The translations under genes were made by a program, and so were the position numbers. The notes below the pieces were generated by a model. That model did no database searches, was not told the origin of the DNA, and was given only the letters and a program-made list of their open reading frames with translations. A DNA stretch of 33,718 bases. Source: an uncultured Bacteroidales bacterium (GTDB lineage: Bacteria; Bacteroidota; Bacteroidia; Bacteroidales; P3). The DNA is taken from the NCBI GenBank assembly GCA_910586395.1, contig CAJUFX010000010.1, forward strand, positions 1-33,718, read 5' to 3'. This document shows, in pieces, positions 7,820 to 14,335 of the stretch. Position 1 is the stretch's first letter. Each line of letters begins with the position of its first letter.

Positions 7820-8289
7820 CTGAAAAATCCTCCAAAGAAGTCACACAATGCAGTTATATTGACAATTTCATAGACATAATTCTTTTTGGTTCTTCAACCG
7901 AGATTCATTTCGTTTTGAAAAACATTTCAGAACATACACAAAAATTATTGTGGGATGAAGCTGTTTTCATAAATGTGGACGGAACCACGGCAAAGGTTGT
8001 GCATAATGGTGTCAAATACTCAGAAAGGTTTGCGCAACAATCCCCCTCGGTACTTATTAAAGATGCGGTTTTGTACGATGTAGCTTATCCTGTAAATAAT
8101 ATTTATTACAATGAGAAAACAAAGGAGTGGGATTCATACTCAATATACCCTAAGGGAAGACAATCTGGCCAGGTGAAACTTATGCTCCCTATTCAAATTC
8201 AAGGCGTAATAAATGAGTATATTTTTATTTTTGATATAGAATATGTTTTCGAACATCCAGATAGAATAAATTTGGACACAGGTCTATAA
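7810..8289 (+). CDS. C-terminal part of the split secreted protein (no start codon of its own)
   Basis: This frame is open from the A7 tract of the preceding gene to the stop at 8287-8289. It has no ATG at its beginning; the only candidate initiator is a TTG at 7915, in the middle of what reads as a continuous domain (YIDNFIDIILFGSSTEIHFVLKN). The following part (WDEAVFINVDG, HNGVKYSERF, LMLPIQIQGVINEYIFIFDIEY) reads like a beta-rich extracytoplasmic domain seen in secreted Bacteroidales proteins, from memory. Without a signal peptide it would only make sense as an extension of the protein begun at 7130. A true separate gene starting at the TTG is possible but less likely. Confidence 0.6.
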   Translation, partial: TVLTEKSSKEVTQCSYIDNFIDIILFGSSTEIHFVLKNISEHTQKLLWDEAVFINVDGTTAKVVHNGVKYSERFAQQSPSVLIKDAVLYDVAYPVNNIYYNEKTKEWDSYSIYPKGRQSGQVKLMLPIQIQGVINEYIFIFDIEYVFEHPDRINLDTGL

Positions 8290-8308
8290 TTTGATGTAGT
8301 TTAGTGAC

Positions 8309-9564
8309 TGTCTTTCCCTGAAAAAAGGTGACACTATACGGAGTAAAAAAAGTATAGTGAACAATGAAAAGAGTAACACGAACGAAAATGGAGCACCGCT
8401 ACACGGAAGCGGGGTACCAATGGGATTTTGTCACCTATGAGAAGTTTGTCTTCGAGGATGTTGACAAGATGCGGATAGTATCGGAGTACTATGAGGGTCA
8501 TGAACCGGCCTCGAGCGTTGTGAAACGTTATAAACTGAGCAGCAAACAAGTGTTGTTCAGTTGGATGGACAAATCCAAGTTATATGATCGTCAAAGGGCT
8601 GTTTTCGGAGACGGGCTGTATGCCCGGGCGGGACGCGTTTATAGAAATCCTGCGCAAGCACGGCCTCATGGTCCACCTGCGCAGGCGGAAACGCTATAAG
8701 ACGACCGACTCCCGTCACAACTACCGCAAGTACCCGAATCTCATCGCGGATGTCATCCCGGTGCGTGCGAACGAGATATGGGTCTCGGACATCACGTATG
8801 TTGAGACGGAAGAGGGCGTATGTTACCTGTCGCTCATCACCGACGCTTACTCCCACAAGATAGTCGGTTGGGCGGTGGGTCCCACCCTTGAAACCGTTTA
8901 TCTGCTGGAGGCTCTGAGGCCCTTGGTGCGATAGACGAGGATACGGCGCGCGGCTTGATCCATCACTCCGACAGAGGCTGTCAATACTGTAGCGCCGCCT
9001 ACGTGACGGAGTTGAAGCGTCGCGGCGTGAGCATCAGCATGACGCAGAGCGGCGACCCGCTCGAAAACGCCGTGGCCGAGCGCGCCAACGGGATCCTCAA
9101 GACGAATGGATATACAAGATGAAGATCGCCACGCGTGCCGAATGCCGGGCCGTGTTGGAGCGCATCATAGACTTCTACAATACGCAGAGGCCGCATATGA
9201 GCATCGGGATGCAGACGCCGGAAGTGGCGCACACGCAGTCTGGCGCACAGCGGAGATGCTGGAAAAACGGATGGGCCATAGCGTAGAATAGAAAAAGTGA
9301 TTATCTTTGACCGGTCGGAGGTAGCTTCGACAGAGGAGGAATCTCATCGCAAAGAAAGACACTGTAAACTAAATCAGTGAATCTGTAAACCGAAACCGTT
9401 GAACCGACGGTAAGGTGTAAACCGGTTCAGGAATACTGTAAAACAAAATAGGAAAACAACCATTCGATTAAGCCGAGGCAATCGAACTTGTTCGAATTGA
9501 CGAGGCGGAGAATGGTCGGATGAAATCCAACCTCTAAAGTGTCAACCAATCTTAGGGAAGGTTA
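8309..9564 (+). mobile_element. Degenerate IS3-family element
   Basis: The left end starts TGTCTTTCCCTGA and runs to GGTGACACT (about 8333). The right end, read inward from 9564, has TTCCCTAAGATTGG followed by TTGACACTTT, so the ends are imperfect inverted repeats of about 27 nt. The same end sequence closes the partial element at 1-55. The element has lost coding material internally and carries frameshifts. From 9287 to the right end there is only non-coding IS tail with several TGTAAAC words. No target-site duplication is evident, so the boundaries are accurate only to a few bases. Confidence 0.75.
8364..9286 (+). pseudogene. IS3-family transposase OrfA/OrfB, frameshifted and internally deleted
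   Basis: The first frame starts at 8364 with an OrfA-like N-terminus including a helix-turn-helix-like segment (ASSVVKRYKLSSKQVLFSWM). It is fused near 8585 to OrfB sequence in another frame (CMPGRDAFIEILRKHGLMVHLRRRKR). The normal end of OrfA and start of OrfB appear to be missing. The integrase core begins with NEIWVSDITYV (first catalytic Asp) and continues to about 8925, where a frameshift ends the frame at 8934. The next frame resumes with IDEDTARGLIHHSDRG (second Asp region) and QSGDPLENAVAERANG (Glu region). A further shift near 9106 leads to EWIYKMKI and the C-terminus FYNTQRPHMSIGMQTP, ending at TAG 9284-9286. It cannot make an active transposase. Confidence 0.8.
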
Positions 9565-9603
9565 AGGAGAATTTCATTTTTTGTAATTTTTATGAGTTAG
9601 AAT

Positions 9604-9634
9604 TTGTTTTAATCTCAAGGAGACGCTATCTTTG
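9604..9634 (+). promoter_or_regulatory. Promoter just before an intrinsic terminator
   Basis: TTG at 9604-9606, a 20-nt spacer and TATCTTTG at 9627-9634 give a good Bacteroidetes promoter. The expected transcription start, near 9640, is only a few bases before the hairpin at 9646. Confidence 0.6.
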
Positions 9635-9639
9635 TGGTG

Positions 9640-9690
9640 TTGATTCCCGATAGCCTCTGACTTGTCAAGCTATCGGGTTTAGTTTTTTTA
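9640..9690 (+). ncRNA. Candidate very short RNA (about 50 nt)
   Basis: The promoter at 9604-9634 would start a transcript that consists almost entirely of the hairpin at 9646-9677 and its U tract. No gene follows on the plus strand. It could be a small RNA, or the orphaned promoter and attenuator of a gene removed by IS activity. This rests on two sequence signals only. Confidence 0.35.
9646..9689 (+). terminator. Intrinsic terminator
   Basis: CCCGATAGC (9646-9654) pairs perfectly with GCTATCGGG (9669-9677), and a run of T at 9683-9689 follows within six bases. Confidence 0.8.
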
Positions 9691-9702
9691 TCTGCCAAGG
9701 TT

Positions 9703-9786
9703 TCACTTTTCTCGGCCTAATAGACCTTTTTCTTCTTTTGCGCCGACAATTGTTACCTCTGTATGCTGAACCGTAATCTTTGCCAT
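9703..9786 (-). pseudogene. Short gene start, possibly the N-terminus of a KilA-N-type protein
   Basis: A 27-codon minus-strand frame begins MAKITVQHTEVTIV, which is how many Bacteroidales KilA-N/DNA-damage-inducible-type proteins start (from memory). It then turns into a lysine- and glycine-rich end and stops. Its upstream side is cut by an IS end at 9811 and its last codons include the word CTATTAGG, also seen at IS ends here. I read it as the stump of a gene destroyed by IS activity. The family label is weak. Confidence 0.3.
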
Positions 9787-9810
9787 GGTCGTATGTTTTA
9801 TTAGGTCTAG

Positions 9811-9828
9811 TAGACAAAATGGGTGATG
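9811..9828 (+). repeat. Extra copy of an IS terminal sequence
   Basis: TAGACAAAATGGGTGATG at 9811-9828 is repeated exactly at 9852-9869, 41 bp away. The second copy is the left end of the IS remnant. The first is probably the stump of another insertion of the same element. Confidence 0.6.
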
Positions 9829-9851
9829 AAATGTGCCCCCAAAGTTCCTAT

Positions 9852-10565
9852 TAGACAAAATGGGTGATGGGAAGTCAGTAGTGTCTTGATAAATACTCAT
9901 CGATAAGCTTCTTTCGATGTTCTCGGGTAAGCCCGCTGTGCACCCTGACTTTAGCCTTAATGTCCGAAAACACGCCATCGATGCCGTTGTTTGTGTTAGG
10001 TATCCCCCTGTTGTCATAATCGTAAAAAGTCCACAGCCACGGCATGTTGCGTTTTATGCTTAGATAAGCGCTACGCAGTCGGGGACGCGTACGGCGGTGT
10101 CTTCATGCGTCTGTCGTGGCTTCTCTCATTGAGCACATCCTTGTATCGCTCATACCATAGGTCGAACTCACCGATAAAACTCTCCTTGTCCATCTTCGTC
10201 ATCTCATTTACAAGACGCAGCAAGGCTTGCGAAGCCTCCATAGTCGCGGCGATTACCGCCGATAAATTGACTGCCACAACTCTTCGCTTTCGCGCACCAT
10301 TTATTCACGATATAATTGTACATAGCGGTGTTCATGATTTCGCTACGTTCAATTCTCTTCATGGCATAGTCCAAGTAAACTTGGCCTGTGCTCATGTGCT
10401 TATAAAAATGGTTGCATTTATATCGTTGAACATGCACTCTCAGGCCATTGTGGACCGCTTCCGTCGAACCACAAAAAGCATTTTTTACCCATATAACTTA
10501 TGGCCTTTGCAAATATATGAATTTTAATTTATTGCAAAGATTTCATCCTGCCAGATGTCTAATAG
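9852..10565 (-). mobile_element. Internally deleted relative of the IS at 5097-6246
   Basis: The left boundary reads CCTATTAGACA followed by AAATGGGTGAT. The right boundary, read inward on the minus strand, is CCTATTAGACA followed by TCTGG and GGATGA. The element therefore has an 11-bp perfect terminal match and weaker inner similarity. It contains the two ends of a transposase gene related to the one at 5176-6165, with most of the middle missing. Confidence 0.65.
9875..10481 (-). pseudogene. Deleted and frameshifted IS256/Mutator-like transposase
   Basis: The minus-strand start (ATG at 10481-10479) is followed by a T5 run where the intact copy has T6, which puts the gene out of frame at once. 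In the corrected frame it reads LFCGSTEAVHNGLR and then VQRYKCNHFYKHM, which aligns with the zinc-ribbon region of the copy at 5176-6165. The segment with the first two catalytic aspartates is missing. The C-terminal part is well kept: MDKESFIGEFDLWYERYKDV, then WTFYDY, PNTNNGIDGVFSDIKAKV and HRKKLIDEYLSRHY, stopping at TGA 9877-9875. The residue at the catalytic Glu position reads Asp (NNGIDG), another sign of decay. Confidence 0.75.
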
Positions 10566-10580
10566 GCTTAGTTTCTATGA

Positions 10581-11153
10581 TTAAATATCGTCCGAAACAA
10601 TTTGTTTTTTTTCTTGTTGAGCTACTTCTGAGTTGATGCCATCTTCGTAACCGACTTGTACTTCTTCATCTGAATTCAACTCCAATACAATGGAACCTTG
10701 TTCTGTAGCAAAAAACGATATGTATGAACATTTTTTATTTCTAAGTGCTTGAAGTTCATAGCCGTCTCCCTCGTAATATGGCTTTGAAAAGAATTCATAA
10801 GACTTGGGCTTACCATATTTGTTAGTGTAAGATGTCTTAAATGTTTGGTATTCGTCTTTCAAAGAATACCACGAACTTTTTTTAGGAAATTGTACCGCAA
10901 CCTTCCAAACTATTTTGCTGATTTGTGTTGTTACAACTATTACAGAACAATTGCTTTTCCCAGCAAACTCACCTTCTAATATTGCTCCATTGTCGGTTTG
11001 GTATTCTACGGTGAATCCTTGTTTCACTAGTTTAGATATGAATATCTCTAGTTTGCCATCAATAGGTACCCCCTTAAAAGTCATGTGTTCTGTTTGAGCC
11101 ATAGCAAAAAGGCCAACTAAAGAAAACAAGAATGTCATCAAAATACGTTTCAT
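10581..11153 (-). CDS. Small secreted Bacteroidales hypothetical protein
   Basis: This 190-residue protein begins with a clear signal peptide (MKRILMTFLFSLVGLFAMAQ) and continues TEHMTFKGVPIDGKLEIFISKLVKQGF. That opening is characteristic of a recurring secreted Bacteroidales family of unknown function, from memory. The middle has alternating hydrophobic residues suggesting beta strands, and the C-terminus is acidic and polar. It probably acts in the periplasm or at the cell surface. It has its own promoter at 11183-11212 and lies just beyond the right end of the deleted IS, which may have removed former neighbours. Confidence 0.75.
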   Translation of the reverse strand: MKRILMTFLFSLVGLFAMAQTEHMTFKGVPIDGKLEIFISKLVKQGFTVEYQTDNGAILEGEFAGKSNCSVIVVTTQISKIVWKVAVQFPKKSSWYSLKDEYQTFKTSYTNKYGKPKSYEFFSKPYYEGDGYELQALRNKKCSYISFFATEQGSIVLELNSDEEVQVGYEDGINSEVAQQEKKQIVSDDI

Positions 11154-11182
11154 AGTATCTATATTGTAAGAAATTAGGTGTA

Positions 11183-11212
11183 CAAATATACCATTAACTC
11201 TTCATATTCCAA
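11183..11212 (-). promoter_or_regulatory. Promoter of the secreted-protein gene at 10581-11153
   Basis: On the minus strand TTG (11212-11210), a 19-nt spacer and TATATTTG (11190-11183) form a full-consensus Bacteroidetes promoter 30 nt before the start codon. Confidence 0.75.
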
Positions 11213-11466
11213 AATATTTCATAAAAAGAGTTCTTGTGGGCAGATTCAACAAGCAAGTGCAATTTCTTAGGTGGTTTGTAGCGTACTGGGAAAATGCATA
11301 CAGTTGGCGAAAGAGAATCCGCCTTTTGCAAGGCTTTGGGGTGCCTCTTGCTTCATGGGGTGGGAGTTGCGGTCAAAATACTTGACTGCAAAGTTGCAAG
11401 TTCTTGATTTGTAATTCAACCGCTGAGAGGTCTGTGCCAACTGTAAGGGGCGTCGTGCTTTGGGAT

Positions 11467-11784
11467 TTACCGTATTGTCAGCGAAACGTGTTTGCCAAGT
11501 CCCTCGAAAATCCGGAAAAGGGTGCTCAGTTGCACATCCGATTTGCCATTCTCGAGGCGGGATATGTAAGTCTTCTTAGTGCCGATACGCTCCGCCAGTT
11601 CTTGTTGGGTAAGGCCTGCTCTGAGCCGTTCCTCTTTCAGCGTCTCGGCCAGGCAGAACGCTTGCGTCTCCTTATCGAATGCATCGCGTTCGGGGGTACC
11701 GGGTTTACCGTATTCCACGTCCAGCAATTCGTCAAGCGTGGTACATTTCATAACGCGTTCTTTTTCAGTCATTCGCTTTTTCAT
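11467..11784 (-). CDS. XRE-family antitoxin-like regulator (HigA type), without a visible toxin
   Basis: The 105-residue product has an N-terminal helix region (MKCTTLDELLDVEYGKPGTPERDAF) and a C-terminal XRE helix-turn-helix (LRAGLTQQELAERIGTKKTYISRLENGKSDVQLSTLFRIFEGLG). This is the layout of HigA/RelB-partner antitoxins in Bacteroidales, which normally follow a RelE/HigB toxin gene. No toxin frame is visible on the 5' side (11785-12000) or after the stop, so it looks orphaned. The first ATG at 11784 is preferred to the TTG one codon earlier. Upstream lie an inverted repeat (11814-11842) and a perfect palindrome (11871-11894), possible binding sites for its own product. The following stretch 11213-11466 holds no clear gene. 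Confidence 0.7.
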   Translation of the reverse strand: MKKRMTEKERVMKCTTLDELLDVEYGKPGTPERDAFDKETQAFCLAETLKEERLRAGLTQQELAERIGTKKTYISRLENGKSDVQLSTLFRIFEGLGKHVSLTIR

Positions 11785-11813
11785 CAAAGTATGCTTTCAG
11801 GGAAGACGCCTTA

Positions 11814-11842
11814 AAAGTAAAGTTAACTAAAAAGTTCACTTT
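11814..11842. promoter_or_regulatory. Inverted repeat upstream of the antitoxin gene
   Basis: AAAGTAAAGTT (11814-11824) and AAGTTCACTTT (11832-11842) are inverted half-sites with two mismatches and a 7-nt spacer. Lying 30-58 nt before the antitoxin ATG, they are a plausible autoregulatory operator. Confidence 0.45.
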
Positions 11843-11870
11843 AGGCAAATGACGTCATATTTTTCGCTTT

Positions 11871-11894
11871 AATTATGGCGAATTCGCCATAATT
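11871..11894. promoter_or_regulatory. Perfect 24-bp palindrome
   Basis: The half AATTATGGCGAA (11871-11882) is followed directly by its exact reverse complement (11883-11894). It lies in the 430-nt gene-free stretch between the divergent antitoxin and EamA genes. It is a candidate binding site for a dimeric regulator, most obviously the XRE protein, but this is inference. Confidence 0.6.
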
Positions 11895-12020
11895 GCATGT
11901 TGAAGCATGCTGCAAATGTAATCTTAACATCTCATAATAATGCTTTCAATTCAAAAGGTGAGACAGTGTCCCATCTTTTCGGAATGCCGTTTAAGTTCTA
12001 TACGCAACTTGCGCCAAAAG

Positions 12021-12217
12021 TATTACCTTTGCACCGCTTGTTGTGGCAAGCCCGCGCCGGCGGAATGCGCCCCGAACCTCGTGCCCCACCGCACCCCATA
12101 CCCCGCCGCACTTACGGTGTCCGAAGCGTCCATTACCACCGCCCGCGCCCAGCCACCCACAAGCGCCGGCCACGGCTACCACCCGCCACCCCACAACCAC
12201 CATACCACACTGCTATC
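12021..12217 (+). promoter_or_regulatory. Promoter-like element and C-rich leader of the EamA gene
   Basis: TACCTTTG at 12024-12031 is a good -7 element, though no TTG sits at the ideal distance. The next 180 nt up to the ATG at 12218 are very rich in C and poor in G on the coding strand, with many CCAC and CCGC words. The frame is open through this leader, but its translation is low-complexity and unlike the family, so I treat it as untranslated. Confidence 0.45.
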
Positions 12218-13153
12218 ATGAACACCAAAGCGAAAGGTTATATCCTGGGCGCCATTGCGGCGGCCACCTACGGGCTCAATCCGCTCTTCGCGTTGCCGCT
12301 CTACGGGGCGGGGCTCGACCCGGATTCGGTCCTGTTTTTCCGTTATCTGTTCTCGTTGCCCGTCCTGGCGCTGATGATCAAGTTGCGCGGCCGCAACTTC
12401 AAGTTGCAACGCAACGAAATCCTGCCCATCGCGCTCATGGGCTTCCTGTTCGCCATCTCGTCGCTCACGCTCTTCCAGAGCTACAACCACATGGCGGCCG
12501 GCATCGCCTCCACCTTGTTGTTCGTCTATCCCATCATGGTTGCGCTCATCATGGCCGTCTGTTTCAAAGAAAGGCTTACATGGGCGACCGCGCTCTGCAT
12601 CGCGTTGGCGTTGAGCGGAATAGCGCTTTTGTACAAGGGGGAGGACGGCGATACGCTCAGCCTGACTGGCGTGGCCTTGGTCATGGCTTCGTCGCTCTCG
12701 TATGCGATTTATATCGTGAGCGTTAACCGCCCGATATTGAAGAATATCGCGACGCTTAAACTCATGTTCTACGGACTGGCGTTCGGCATGCTCGTGTTCC
12801 TCGTGCGGCTGGACTTCGGCCGGAGCCTGCAAATCGTGCCGGACGGGCAATGGTATCTCTGGGGCTGTCTCGTTGCGCTGGCCGTTTTCCCGACCGTCAT
12901 ATCGCTGACTTGTACGACACTTTCCATCCAGTACATCGGTTCGACGCCGGCCGCCATTCTCGGCGCGTTGGAGCCGCTCACGGCCGTGGTTGTCGGCGTG
13001 CTTGTGTTCGGCGAACCGCTTACGCTGCGCCTCGTCTGCGGCATCATCTTGATTTTGGTGGCCGTCACACTCATCATCGCCGGCGGTGACGTCACGGCCT
13101 ACCTCCTGCGCTTCCGCAAGATGTTCCCCAAGTTGCCGTTCAAAAAGAAATAG
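12218..13153 (+). CDS. EamA/DMT-superfamily transporter
   Basis: The 311-residue protein has about ten hydrophobic segments in two similar halves, as in EamA (DUF6) permeases of the drug/metabolite transporter superfamily. Typical elements are the N-terminal GAIAAATYGLNPLFALPLY, the FFRYLFSLPVLALM segment and GALEPLTAVVVGVLVFGEPLT in the second half, which matches the conserved LEPxxA-GExL pattern. It should sit in the inner membrane and export or import a small metabolite; the substrate cannot be told. The ATG at 12218 fits the family start, and the open frame before it is discarded. Its last 24 codons and downstream UTR are repeated at 14030-14138, beyond a toxin-antitoxin pair. Confidence 0.85.
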   Translation: MNTKAKGYILGAIAAATYGLNPLFALPLYGAGLDPDSVLFFRYLFSLPVLALMIKLRGRNFKLQRNEILPIALMGFLFAISSLTLFQSYNHMAAGIASTLLFVYPIMVALIMAVCFKERLTWATALCIALALSGIALLYKGEDGDTLSLTGVALVMASSLSYAIYIVSVNRPILKNIATLKLMFYGLAFGMLVFLVRLDFGRSLQIVPDGQWYLWGCLVALAVFPTVISLTCTTLSIQYIGSTPAAILGALEPLTAVVVGVLVFGEPLTLRLVCGIILILVAVTLIIAGGDVTAYLLRFRKMFPKLPFKKK

Positions 13154-13186
13154 TCAGATAGGGAAATTGGCAATTGCACTTTTTTT
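13080..13186. repeat. Direct repeat, copy 1 (3' end of the EamA gene)
   Basis: This stretch covers the last codons of the transporter gene, its stop and about 33 nt of UTR. It recurs at 14030-14138 with about five substitutions and a 3-nt insertion. Together the copies enclose the toxin-antitoxin pair. Confidence 0.85.
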
Positions 13187-13216
13187 TGTAATTTAGACGC
13201 AGAAAAGAAGGACGCT

Positions 13217-13432
13217 ATGTCTGAAGAGCAGATGAATGATTATCGGTTGACATCGCTGGAAGAACCTGGCGACGAGCGTATGGCTCAGATTATGCGCGAG
13301 GTGGCTGAAGAAGCCCGTGAGAGTACGCGTAGGGCTGCCGAGCGGGTAGCTGCCGGCATAGAGGCGGCGACACGGGCCGCGCAGGAGAAGTGGGGCGATG
13401 CCATCAATAGAATCAAAAATGGAAACAAGTAA
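13217..13432 (+). CDS. Small helical protein, probable antitoxin of the zeta-type toxin
   Basis: The 71-residue product is charged and mostly helical (MREVAEEARESTRRAAERVAAGIEAATRAAQEKWGD), with no recognisable DNA-binding fold. It overlaps the downstream P-loop kinase gene by 14 nt in another frame, since the toxin's ATG lies inside its last five codons. That coupling and the small size are typical of an antitoxin preceding its toxin, so I infer that it neutralises the zeta-like protein. AGAAAAGAAGG precedes the start ATG. The pair occupies exactly the space between two transporter-derived direct repeats. Confidence 0.6.
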   Translation: MSEEQMNDYRLTSLEEPGDERMAQIMREVAEEARESTRRAAERVAAGIEAATRAAQEKWGDAINRIKNGNK

Positions 13433-14018
13433 GCATCGGCCAGTATTGATTGTGATAGCCGGCCCTAATGGTTCGGGTAAAACGTCCGTGACCTCCAAAA
13501 TCCTGCATCATGAGTGGTTGGAGGATTCAGAATATATCAATCCGGATAATGTAGCGCGCGATATGTTCGGCGATTGGAACAATCCGGAAGCGGTTATGAA
13601 AGCGGCTAATTACTGCAATGAATGGCGGGAAAGATGTCTTGCTGAAAAGAAAAGTCTTATTTTTGAGACGGTAATGTCTGCGAGTGATAAAGTTGATTAC
13701 ATATTGCGGGCTAAAGAAGCCGGTTTCTTTGTCCGCTTATTCTTTGTTTCTACGGAATCGCCTACCATCAATGCGAAGCGTGTCGCAAATCGAGTGATTA
13801 ACGGGGGGCACGATGTGCCCATTTCTAAAATCATCTCCCGTTATGACAAATCAATGGCCAATTGTAAGATTTTATCGACCATCGTTGACCGGCTTTATAT
13901 TTATGATAATTCTATTGAGAATATAGAAGCACGGTTGCTTTTCCGTCTGAGTGATGGACAATTAGTGAAACGCTATGTCGATGCGCTCCCGACTTGGGCG
14001 GAGCCGATCCTTCCGTAA
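13419..14018 (+). CDS. Zeta-toxin-like P-loop kinase
   Basis: The 199-residue protein has a Walker A motif, GPNGSGKT, at residues 15-22, followed by YINPDNVARDMFG and the FETVMSAS segment. These are arranged as in zeta-toxin-type kinases, which in characterised members phosphorylate UDP-N-acetylglucosamine or related sugar nucleotides. The VRLFFVSTESPTINAKRVANRVINGGHDVP segment also fits this family (Arg-rich lid and GGHxVP). I use the ATG at 13419, which gives a normal distance to the P-loop; an upstream ATG at 13398 is possible. The base composition is lower in GC than the transporter before it. Toxicity and target are inferred from family only. Confidence 0.75.
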   Translation: METSKHRPVLIVIAGPNGSGKTSVTSKILHHEWLEDSEYINPDNVARDMFGDWNNPEAVMKAANYCNEWRERCLAEKKSLIFETVMSASDKVDYILRAKEAGFFVRLFFVSTESPTINAKRVANRVINGGHDVPISKIISRYDKSMANCKILSTIVDRLYIYDNSIENIEARLLFRLSDGQLVKRYVDALPTWAEPILP

Positions 14019-14029
14019 TAGACTGGTGT

Positions 14030-14138
14030 CCGGCGGCGACGTCATGACCTACCTCCTGCGCTTCCGCAAGATGTTCCCCAAGTTGCCGTTCAAGAAGAAG
14101 AAATAGTCAGATAGGGAAATTGGCAATTGAACTTTTTG
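14030..14138. repeat. Direct repeat, copy 2 (displaced transporter 3' end)
   Basis: This repeats 13080-13186 and still encodes the transporter C-terminus in frame (GGDVMTYLLRFRKMFPKLPFKKKK and stop) followed by the same UTR. It begins 11 nt after the toxin stop codon. It may be the original 3' end pushed away by the cassette, or a leftover of a second transporter gene. Confidence 0.85.
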
Positions 14139-14204
14139 TTATCATATATGATGATTTATAGTCGATATTGGGCTATTATTCATCATATTTGCTGATTTGG
14201 ACTC

Positions 14205-14240
14205 AAAAAACCGCCCGACCGAAATCTATCGGCCGGGCGG
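14205..14240 (-). terminator. Intrinsic terminator of the DPP11-like gene
   Basis: CCGCCCG-A-CCGA (14211-14222) pairs with TCGG-C-CGGGCGG (14229-14240). Read on the minus strand, the hairpin is followed by a run of six T (14210-14205). It lies about 95 nt after the peptidase stop codon and could also slow plus-strand transcription from the toxin cassette. Confidence 0.75.
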
Positions 14241-14335
14241 TTGCTTTAAGGCTCCTTTCGGTGCCCGTTAATCCGTGTTGCACGTGCCTGTAAAACCCCA
14301 TTGCGGGCACCTTAAGGCACCATCGTTTAGGCGAA

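Noticed and set aside
11213..11466. Possible toxin gene after the XRE antitoxin
   Set aside because: A minus-strand frame of about 65 codons is open here but has no start codon and no RelE/HigB-like motif.
11897..12217. 107-codon N-terminal extension of the EamA transporter
   Set aside because: The extension is proline/arginine-rich low-complexity translation of a C-rich leader and has no family similarity. The ATG at 12218 gives the normal N-terminus.
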